DNA from: Burkholderiales bacterium
Lineage (GTDB): Bacteria; Pseudomonadota; Gammaproteobacteria; Burkholderiales; JAEUOS01
Length of the DNA stretch: 38,042 nucleotides
Direction: 5' to 3'
NCBI GenBank assembly: GCA_016790695.1
Contig: JAEUOS010000157.1
Span: forward strand, 1-38,042
Below are positions 31,922 through 38,042 of this stretch, in pieces. The first letter of the stretch is position 1. Each line of letters starts with the position of its first letter. Below the pieces are notes generated by a model that did no database searches, had not been told where the DNA came from, and saw only the letters and a list, made by a program, of their open reading frames with translations. A program made the position numbers and the translations under genes.

Positions 31922-32689
31922 CTAGCCCACGACCTGCGGCGCCTGCGGCACCGTGCGCCAGTGCTCGGCATCGTGGCCGAAGATCAGGCGGGCGCCCGCG
32001 CGTTCCAGCGCCGCCAGGCGGTCCAGCGACGCGAGCATCTGCGCGCGGTCGTGCACGAAGCGCGGCAGCCGGCGCTCGCGCAGGGTGCGGCAGAAGTAGC
32101 AGGCGTCGCCGGTGAGGACGAACGTTCCCTGCGCCGTGGCCACCCTGAGCGACTGGTGGCCGGGCGTGTGTCCGGGGGTCGGAATGCACACGACGCTGCC
32201 GTCGCCGAACACGTCGTGCTCGCCGTCGACCTCGCGCACCGGGTGGCCGTGGTCGACGTCCGCGCGGTAGATGCCGACGCTGGCCGCGAGGTCGGGATCG
32301 CGCGCCGCCTGCCACTCGCTGCGTTGCACCACCAGCGTGGCATTGGGGATCAGCGCGTTGCCGCCGGCATGGTCGAAATGCAGGTGCGAATTGATGACGA
32401 GGTCGATCCGCGCCGGGTCGCGCCCGATCGCCTCGAGGCGCGCGGCGATGTCGTCGTCGGCGCCGACCTGCGCGAAGCCGAACAGCCGGGCCATGCGCGG
32501 TCCCAGGCGGCCGGCGGCGTCGCAGCGGCATTGCGGATGCATGCCGGTGTCGAACAGGGCGCGTCCGCGCGGATGCTCGATGAGGAAGGCCGGGATCGGC
32601 AGGACGACCTCGCCGTCCTCGCCCTCGATCAGATCCTTGAGCCGTCCGACCAGGCGGCCGCAGGTGAGCGCTTGCAGCGTGGCGGGCAT
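31922..32689 (-). CDS. MBL-fold metallo-hydrolase, N-acyl homoserine lactonase-like
   Basis: A 255-residue metallo-beta-lactamase-fold enzyme. The two-metal motif is His102-x-His104-x-Asp106-His107 in 'SHLHFDHAGG'; the next His falls in 'TPGHTPGHQSL', the bridging Asp in 'LTGDACYF', and the last His in 'IFGHDAEHW'. The N-terminal 'LPIPAFLIEHPRGRALFDTGMH' is typical of the AttM/AiiB/AhlS group, which opens the lactone ring of acyl-homoserine-lactone signals. Close homologues also include other lactonases and esterases, so quorum quenching is only a hypothesis. It is the last gene of the minus-strand group and converges on DUF3047. Confidence 0.82.
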   Translation of the reverse strand: MPATLQALTCGRLVGRLKDLIEGEDGEVVLPIPAFLIEHPRGRALFDTGMHPQCRCDAAGRLGPRMARLFGFAQVGADDDIAARLEAIGRDPARIDLVINSHLHFDHAGGNALIPNATLVVQRSEWQAARDPDLAASVGIYRADVDHGHPVREVDGEHDVFGDGSVVCIPTPGHTPGHQSLRVATAQGTFVLTGDACYFCRTLRERRLPRFVHDRAQMLASLDRLAALERAGARLIFGHDAEHWRTVPQAPQVVG

Positions 32690-32728
32690 CGGCCTGGTCC
32701 CCGGTGGCGGTCGAGTCGCGGCGGCGCG

Positions 32729-33352
32729 TCAGTACAGGGTCGCCGCGACGCGCTCGGGCAGGGCACGGTCGTAGGCCGCGCCGTCGATCGCGTTGCGCGA
32801 CAGCGCGGCCAGCATCGCGCCGGTGCTCGGCAGGCGGCTGCGCGGCACCTGCGTCGCCGCGTCCCACAGGCGCGCGCGCACGACCGCGCGCGAACACTGG
32901 AAGTACACCGTCTCGACGTGCACCACGAGGACCGAGCGCGGTGGCTTGCCGTCGACGGTGAAGCGTTCGAGGAGGGCGGGATCGACCGAGATGTCGGCGC
33001 GACCGTTCACGCGCAGGGTCTCGCCGATCCCCGGGATCAGGAACAGCAGGGCGATGCGCGGGTCGGCGAGGATGTTGGCGAGGCTGTCGACGCGGTTGTT
33101 GCCGCGCCGGTCGGGCAGGAGCAGTGTGTGCGCATCCTCGACGGCGACGAAGCCGGCCGGATCGCCGCGCGGCGAGGCGTCGATGCCCTCCGGGCTGCAG
33201 GTGGCCAGGATCGCGAACGGCGCGGCCTCGATGAACGCGCGATAGTGCGGGTGGATGTGATCGACTTCCTTCGCCAGCGACGCCGGCGCCGGCTCGCCAT
33301 AGAGCGCCCGCAGGGCGGCGGGATCGCGGATCAGGTGCCGGTCGGCATTCAT
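32729..33352 (-). CDS. Pyridoxamine 5'-phosphate oxidase family flavoprotein (PPOX/TIGR04025 type)
   Basis: A 207-residue split-barrel flavin-binding protein. 'HYRAFIEAAPFAILATCSPEGIDASPRGDPAGFV' and 'LLLPDRRGNNRVDSLANILADPRIALLFLIPGIGETLRVNGRA' match the TIGR04025 (MSMEG_1061/DR2398-like) subfamily rather than PdxH itself, so it is an FMN or F420-type oxidoreductase of unknown substrate. The ATG at 33352 overlaps the sulfurtransferase stop (ATGA); the longer open frame upstream is a shadow of that gene. Confidence 0.88.
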   Translation of the reverse strand: MNADRHLIRDPAALRALYGEPAPASLAKEVDHIHPHYRAFIEAAPFAILATCSPEGIDASPRGDPAGFVAVEDAHTLLLPDRRGNNRVDSLANILADPRIALLFLIPGIGETLRVNGRADISVDPALLERFTVDGKPPRSVLVVHVETVYFQCSRAVVRARLWDAATQVPRSRLPSTGAMLAALSRNAIDGAAYDRALPERVAATLY

Positions 33353-34200
33353 GGCGCCGCGCCCGTCGCCACCGGGCGCACCGGGTCGGCGCACCACTCG
33401 CTCCACGATCCGACGTACAGGCGCGCGCCCGTCAGGCCCGCGAGTTCCATCGCGATGAGGTTGTTGCAGGCCGACACCCCCGACCCGCACTGGTGGACCA
33501 CCTGCGACGGCGGCACGTCGCGCAGCAGCGCCAGGTATTCCTGGCGCAGCTGTTCCGCCGGCTTGTAGGTGCCGTCGGGGCGGATGTTGTCCTTCCAGAA
33601 GCGCAGGCGCGCGCCGGGAATGTGGCCGCCGACCGGATCGATGGTCTCCTGCGCGCCGCTGTAGCGTTCGGGCGCGCGCGCGTCGAGCACCAGCATGCCG
33701 GGCTTGCCGAGCGCGTCGACGATGGCGTCGACCGCGACCTGCATCCCGGGCGCGGGGCGCGCCCGGAAGGCGGCCGGAGTGGGCACCGGCACCGCCGCGG
33801 TCAGCGCCCGGCCCTCGGCCTGCCACTTGCCGAGCCCGCCGTCGAGGACCGCGACGTTCTCGTGGCCGAGCCAGCGCAGGGTCCACCAGACCCGGCCCGC
33901 GTAGTTGTTCTGCGAGTTGTCGTAGGCCACCACCTGGCGCCCGGCGCCGATCCCGAGCCGGCTGAACACGCGCTCGAGCGCCTCGACGGTCGGCAGCGGG
34001 TGGCGGCCGTTGCGCCCGGTCTTGACGCCGGCCATGTCGGCCTCCATCGAGACGAAATGCGCGCCGGGGATGTGGCCGCGCGCATAGGACTCGCGACCGA
34101 GGTCGTGGTTGACCAGGTCGTGCTGGCAGTCGAGCACGATCCAGTCGGGATCGTCGAGGTGCTGCGCGAGTTCGGCGCAGGAAACGAGCAGGTTGGGCAT
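33349..34200 (-). CDS. sseA: 3-mercaptopyruvate-type sulfurtransferase, two rhodanese domains
   Basis: A 283-residue two-domain sulfurtransferase. The first, inactive rhodanese domain spans ~1-135 ('WIVLDCQHDL', 'YARGHIPGAHFVSME'); the second ~160-275 carries the active Cys238 in CGSGVSAC. The C-G-S-G-V loop is that of 3-mercaptopyruvate sulfurtransferases rather than thiosulfate rhodanese (CRKGV/T). It moves sulfur from mercaptopyruvate or a similar donor to thiols or cyanide. It is 35 bases downstream of the crotonase gene and 4-base overlapped with the PPOX gene. Confidence 0.9.
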   Translation of the reverse strand: MPNLLVSCAELAQHLDDPDWIVLDCQHDLVNHDLGRESYARGHIPGAHFVSMEADMAGVKTGRNGRHPLPTVEALERVFSRLGIGAGRQVVAYDNSQNNYAGRVWWTLRWLGHENVAVLDGGLGKWQAEGRALTAAVPVPTPAAFRARPAPGMQVAVDAIVDALGKPGMLVLDARAPERYSGAQETIDPVGGHIPGARLRFWKDNIRPDGTYKPAEQLRQEYLALLRDVPPSQVVHQCGSGVSACNNLIAMELAGLTGARLYVGSWSEWCADPVRPVATGAAP

Positions 34201-34235
34201 GTGCGTACGGTCCGGAGCGACGGGCGGCGATGTGA

Positions 34236-34982
34236 TCAGTGCCCAGTGTATCGCGGGGGGCGCTTCTCGCGGAACGCCGCCAGACCTTCCTTCGCGTCCG
34301 CGCTGTCGAGCACCCGGGCTACCCGCCGCCGCGCGGCATACATCGCCTCGACGGGCGAGGTCGGCAGGGTCTCGCCGACCATTTCCTTGAGCATGGAGAG
34401 CACCAGCGGTGCGCTCGCGGCAAGGGTGCGACCCATCTGCTGGGCGGCCGCAAGCTGCTCGCCCACCGGCACTATGCGATTGACGAAGCCAACCTCATGG
34501 GCGCGCCGTGCATCGATGGGCTCCCCCAGAAGCATCAGCTCCATCGCGATCTTGTGCGGCATGCGCGCAGCCACCGCCGAAATCATGCCCAAGGCGACCC
34601 CGACCCTGGCCTCGGGATAGACGAAGCGCGTATTCTCGGCGGCGACACACAGGTCGCACATCATCGTCATCGACACCCCGCCGCCGATGACCAACCCGGC
34701 GACCGCCGCGATCACGGGCTTGGGAACCGGCACGCCGATCCCCGGCACGGCCTTCCAGAACTCGGGAGGCGGCGCGTTGAGGTCGGCACCGGCCGTGAAG
34801 ATCTCGTCGCCGGTCGCGGTGAGAATGGCGACGCGATCCCCGTCGCTCGCCGCGAATCGCTGCCAGGCGGCTTCCAGTTGGTCGCATACCTGTACCGACA
34901 GCGCGTTGCGCTTGGCGGGCCGGTCGATCGTGATGACGGCGATGCCGTCGGCAGCGTCGTAGCGGACCAGCGGCTCTTCCAT
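34236..34982 (-). CDS. Enoyl-CoA hydratase/isomerase (crotonase) family protein
   Basis: A 248-residue crotonase. The oxyanion-hole parts are 'IFTAGADLNA' (61-70) and 'GLVIGGGVSM' (96-105). Glu124 in 'YPEARVG' matches Glu164 of rat enoyl-CoA hydratase, but the position of Glu144 (GGG-x-E) is Ser104 (GGGVS), so it does not have both canonical catalytic acids. It could be an isomerase, decarboxylase or other crotonase rather than a classical hydratase. A GAGGAG about seven bases before the ATG at 34982 sets the start; the frame continues to 35015. It follows the acyl-CoA synthetase with a gap of 10 bases. Confidence 0.87.
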   Translation of the reverse strand: MEEPLVRYDAADGIAVITIDRPAKRNALSVQVCDQLEAAWQRFAASDGDRVAILTATGDEIFTAGADLNAPPPEFWKAVPGIGVPVPKPVIAAVAGLVIGGGVSMTMMCDLCVAAENTRFVYPEARVGVALGMISAVAARMPHKIAMELMLLGEPIDARRAHEVGFVNRIVPVGEQLAAAQQMGRTLAASAPLVLSMLKEMVGETLPTSPVEAMYAARRRVARVLDSADAKEGLAAFREKRPPRYTGH

Positions 34983-34992
34983 TGCGTACTCC

Positions 34993-37131
34993 TCAGCCCA
35001 GGGTGGCGCGCGCATCGGCTGCGACCGCGTCCCGCGGACCCACGATCAGAGGGTTGATGTCGAGCTCGACCAGCTGTCGGCCGAGGTCGACAGCAAGCCA
35101 GGACACGCGCTCGATCACGTCGGCGGCCGCCTCGATGTCGGCTCGGTCCCGGCCGCGCACGCCATCGAAGAGCGGCGCAAGGCGCAGGCCCGCCAGCAGT
35201 TCCCGCGCGGCGGCGCGCGATACCGGCGCGCTGGCGAAACCGACATCCCGCAGGAGTTCCACGAGGGTCCCGCCGAAGCCGGCCATGACCTGCGGCCCGT
35301 ACTCGGTCCAGCGGGCACCGACGATCAGCTCGACCGAGCCGCAAGCCGTCTCCTGGACCGACACGGATTCCGGCGCTGGTTCGGCGGCCAGGGTCAGGGC
35401 CGCGGTGACGCCGGCGTAGGCCTGCCGCACCGCCTCTGCATCGGACAGGCCCAGGCGCACCAGCCCGGCATCGCTCTTGTGGACAATCCTTCGCACCAGG
35501 CCCTTGAGCACGACGGGAAAGCCGATCGCCACCGCCGCCCGGGCCGCCGCCGCTGCCGAATCGGCGATGACTTCGCGTGGCGTGGCGATGCCGTACGCGC
35601 GCAGCAGCGCCTTGGCCTCCGGCTCGGTCAGACGTCCGCTCGGCAGCGCCGCGAGGCGCTCGGCGGCCAGCGGGCTGGCATGCGCCGGCCGCGTCGCGGC
35701 GGGGCGCTGCGCGACGGCGCGCAGGCGCCGCCGCTCAAACAGCAGCGCGAGGGCGCGCAGACCGTCGTCGATCCGGGTCAGGAAGGGCATGCCGGCGTCG
35801 ATGAACAGGTCGCGGACCGCGTCGCCGAAGCTGCCTGCATCGAGCACGACGACGAAGGGCTTGCGCGAGGTCCTCCAGGCATCCACCAGCGCTGCGGCGG
35901 TCTCGCGCATCAGGGGTTGCGCGGTGAGAATGTAGAACACGACCGCGACTTCCGGCGCGCGGACGATCGCGTCGATGGTCTCGACGAAGACATCGAGGGC
36001 GAGCACGCCCTTGTGCGAGCCCAGATCCACCGGATTGTTGATGTGGCGCTCCAGGAAGTGGCGCGACAGCGCTGCCCGCGTGGGCTCGGTGTATGCGGCC
36101 AGCGGAAGGTCCGCGAGCGCCAGGCGGTCGGCGGTGACCGCGCCGCCGCCGCCGGAGCTGACGATCATGCCGATCGCCCCTGCGCCGATGTCGCCGATCC
36201 GATCGTAGGCGGTCGCGACCAGCGCCATGGCCTCGGGCTCGTCCATCAACACCACGCCCGCTGCGCGGCAGGCGGCCGCGAAGTCGCCGTAGGAACCCGC
36301 CATGCTCGCGGTGTGCGACGCGGCGGCGCGGGCCCCGTGGTCGCTGCGGCCCGCCTTGACCGCCAGGACGGGCTTGCCGCCGTCCGCGGCGCGGGCGCAG
36401 GCCCGGACGAAGCGGCGGCCGTCGCGGATGCCCTCGACGTAGAGGCAGATCACGGCGGTGCGGTCGTCCGCGATCAGGGCCTCGAAGAAGTCGCACAGTT
36501 CGAGGTCAGCTTGGTTGCCGACCGAGACCATGCGCGAGAACCCGCCGCCATGATCGTGGGCGAGCATGAACAGCGTGGCCATCAGCGCGCCGCTCTGGCT
36601 CACCAGCCCGACCCGCCCGGGAATGAGCCGCGGGACGTGCTGCAAGGTCAGCGAGGAGGTCAGGCCGAGCCCGGCGACCGGGCTGATCATGCCCATGCAG
36701 TTGGGGCCGACCAGGCGCATGCCATGGCGCCGCGCGATGTCGACGATTTCGCGCTGCAGGCGTTCGCCGGCGGCGTCGAACTCGGCGGTCTGCGCGGTGA
36801 TCACCACGCACGCCCCGACACCGGCCTGCGCACATGCGGTGACGGTCGCGGCGAGCTGGGCGGCGGGCACCGCGATCACGGCGAGGTCGACCGGACCGGG
36901 CGCAGCGGCGATGTCGGCATAGGCCGGAACGCCGAGGACGGTCCGGCGATTCGGATTGATCGGCAGGAGGGCCCCCGCGAAGCCGTGACGCAGCACGTTG
37001 TGGAGGATGCGCCCGCCGAACTTGCCGATGTCCTCGGATGCGCCGATGAGCGCCACCGAGCGCGGCGCGAGTATGCGCGCGGCGTCGATCCGCGGAGGCG
37101 GTAGCGCGTCGCCGGCCGCGGGCATGCTCAT
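34993..37131 (-). CDS. ADP-forming acyl-CoA synthetase, fused alpha-beta (acetate--CoA ligase family)
   Basis: A 712-residue fused protein. Order: CoA-binding Rossmann domain (~15-110, 'PRSVALIGASEDIGKFGGRI'), succinyl-CoA-ligase-like domains (~150-460, with 'GPNCMGMISP', 'LVSQSGALMA' and the phospho-His loop 'ASHTASMAGS'), then an ATP-grasp domain (~485-700, 'LTEPEAKALLRAYGIATP', 'GFPVVLKGLVRRIVHKSD', 'ELDINPLIVG'). It forms an acyl-CoA from an organic acid, ATP and CoA, releasing ADP and phosphate. Acid specificity is not readable. The ATG at 37131 overlaps the preceding stop (ATGA); the crotonase follows. Confidence 0.9.
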   Translation of the reverse strand: MSMPAAGDALPPPRIDAARILAPRSVALIGASEDIGKFGGRILHNVLRHGFAGALLPINPNRRTVLGVPAYADIAAAPGPVDLAVIAVPAAQLAATVTACAQAGVGACVVITAQTAEFDAAGERLQREIVDIARRHGMRLVGPNCMGMISPVAGLGLTSSLTLQHVPRLIPGRVGLVSQSGALMATLFMLAHDHGGGFSRMVSVGNQADLELCDFFEALIADDRTAVICLYVEGIRDGRRFVRACARAADGGKPVLAVKAGRSDHGARAAASHTASMAGSYGDFAAACRAAGVVLMDEPEAMALVATAYDRIGDIGAGAIGMIVSSGGGGAVTADRLALADLPLAAYTEPTRAALSRHFLERHINNPVDLGSHKGVLALDVFVETIDAIVRAPEVAVVFYILTAQPLMRETAAALVDAWRTSRKPFVVVLDAGSFGDAVRDLFIDAGMPFLTRIDDGLRALALLFERRRLRAVAQRPAATRPAHASPLAAERLAALPSGRLTEPEAKALLRAYGIATPREVIADSAAAAARAAVAIGFPVVLKGLVRRIVHKSDAGLVRLGLSDAEAVRQAYAGVTAALTLAAEPAPESVSVQETACGSVELIVGARWTEYGPQVMAGFGGTLVELLRDVGFASAPVSRAAARELLAGLRLAPLFDGVRGRDRADIEAAADVIERVSWLAVDLGRQLVELDINPLIVGPRDAVAADARATLG

Positions 37132-38042
37132 TCGACCACCTGGATGTTTGCCCGCCTCTTGATGTCCGCGAAGCGCTGCTGATCCGCGCGGATCAGGGCC
37201 GCGAAGGCATCCGGGCCGAGCGGGGTGGCGAGTACGCCGGAGGCCGGCAGCCGGGCCTTCAGTTCGCCGTCCGACATCGCCTGAATCGCCGCCTCCGAGA
37301 GTCGGGCCAGGACCTCGCGCGGCAACTGCGGTGGCGCGAACAGGCCGAACCAGCCCACCATGTCGAACTCGGCCAGGCCCGACTCGCGCATCGTCGGCAC
37401 GTCCGGATGGCCGGGAAAGCGCTCCGGACTGGTGGTGGCGATCACCCGCACGCGGCCGCTCTTCACCTGGGAGAGCACAAGCGGATCGATCATGAAATGC
37501 ACGCGGCCGGCCATGAGCTCGGTCAGCGCCTGCGCGCTTCCCTTGAACGGCACATGCGTCACGTCGATTCCGGCGACCAGGCGCAGCCACTCGCCGCTGA
37601 AGTTGCCGACCGACCCGCTGCCGGACGATCCGTAGAAATATCTGCCCGGCTCGCGTCGTGCCAGGGCGATGAATTCGGCCATGGTCTTCACCGGCAGGTC
37701 GCTATTGACCGCGAAGAACTGCACGGCGGTGACGAGCCGGGCCACCGGCGTGAAGTCGCGCAACGGGTCGTACTTCGCCGCGCTCGAGACCAGGGGCTGC
37801 ACGATGTGTGAGCCGTTGTTCGCCACGAGCAGCGTATGGCCGTCAGGCGCGGCGCGTACGACCGACAGCGAGCCCACGATGCCGGCAGCGCCCGGTCGGT
37901 TCTCGACCACCACTGGCACGCCGAGCAGTGGCGCGAGGCGGTCGGCCAAGGCGCGGGCGACGACGTCGTTGGTGCCGCCCGGTGGGTAGGGCGAGACGAC
38001 GGTGACGGCGCGCGCCGGCCATGCCTGGGCGTGCGCGGCGGT
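37128..38042 (-). CDS. Bug-type (TctC) tripartite tricarboxylate transporter substrate-binding protein, 5' end missing
   Basis: The frame is open to the window's end, so the signal peptide is only partly in view: the visible start reads 'HAQAWPARAVTVVSPYPPGGTNDVVARALADRL'. Then come 'VVVENRPGAAG' and 'AAPDGHTLLV', the classic Bug fold signature, and 'VPFKGSAQALTELMAGRVHFMID', 'PEVPTM'-like 'PDVPTMRESGL'. These periplasmic proteins capture organic acids such as carboxylates for TctAB-type or other uptake. The permease genes are not in the window. Overlap with the acyl-CoA synthetase gene suggests that its ligand is the acid activated next. Confidence 0.93.
   Translation of the reverse strand, partial: TAAHAQAWPARAVTVVSPYPPGGTNDVVARALADRLAPLLGVPVVVENRPGAAGIVGSLSVVRAAPDGHTLLVANNGSHIVQPLVSSAAKYDPLRDFTPVARLVTAVQFFAVNSDLPVKTMAEFIALARREPGRYFYGSSGSGSVGNFSGEWLRLVAGIDVTHVPFKGSAQALTELMAGRVHFMIDPLVLSQVKSGRVRVIATTSPERFPGHPDVPTMRESGLAEFDMVGWFGLFAPPQLPREVLARLSEAAIQAMSDGELKARLPASGVLATPLGPDAFAALIRADQQRFADIKRRANIQVVE

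Noticed and set aside
37132..37590. Upstream extension of the acyl-CoA synthetase frame
   Set aside because: It lies over the TctC-type gene in another frame and reads as low-complexity sequence; the ATG at 37131 overlapping the TctC stop is the natural start.

Overview
This 38 kb window is very GC-rich chromosomal DNA, with about 40 tightly packed genes on both strands and no rRNA, tRNA, insertion sequence, phage gene or CRISPR array that I can see. Gene content points to a betaproteobacterium (Burkholderiales/Rhodocyclales-like). The clues are a PEP-CTERM exopolymer-associated protein, apaG next to mltA, a Bug-type (TctC) substrate-binding protein, a TIGR04282 glycosyltransferase and an RpoE/RseA-type sigma/anti-sigma pair. 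The genus cannot be fixed from the sequence alone. GTG and TTG starts and 4-base stop/start overlaps are common.

Layout. 1-549: the 3' end of a surface protein with a PEP-CTERM sorting signal. 907-5937: small accessory metabolic genes on the plus strand (VOC protein, RibD/DHFR-like reductase, amidase, cupin, GFA-family protein, secreted alpha/beta hydrolase). 6410-8227: translational GTPase typA/bipA. 8330-10183: mltA and apaG on the minus strand, with a 50-residue membrane protein gene divergent from mltA. 10325-13823: a DUF3047 protein, an alkylation-repair pair (Ada-N/AraC/AlkA fusion plus Ogt), and an exported globin-like protein that seems to have lost its haem ligand. 13915-16012: MetE-like protein converging on ilvE. 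16138-19819: orphan multi-PAS histidine kinase and an MFS transporter. 19839-24124, minus strand: LysR regulator, GNAT acetyltransferase, short RseA-like anti-sigma factor, ECF sigma factor, MsbA-like ABC exporter.

24220-31912 is one plus-strand run of ten genes that mostly overlap by 4 bases: molybdopterin oxidoreductase, DUF3592, alpha/beta hydrolase, zinc aminopeptidase lipoprotein, DUF6152, DUF6644, DUF1992, TIGR04282 glycosyltransferase, a second alpha/beta hydrolase with Ala in place of the nucleophilic Ser, and a second DUF3047 protein. 31922-38042 is all minus strand. Read from its promoter end it runs TctC-type binding protein, ADP-forming acyl-CoA synthetase, crotonase-family enzyme, 3-mercaptopyruvate-type sulfurtransferase, PPOX-family flavoprotein and an MBL-fold lactonase-like enzyme. 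The first three look like a capture, CoA-activation and beta-oxidation module for an unknown organic acid.

The best candidates for undescribed biology are the DUF6152/DUF6644 pair (secreted protein with an N-terminal His-His plus a His-bearing membrane protein, layout like CopC/CopD), the shortened globin, the Ser-less hydrolase, and the soluble minimal anti-sigma factor. All assignments are from reading motifs by eye; no database search was run.
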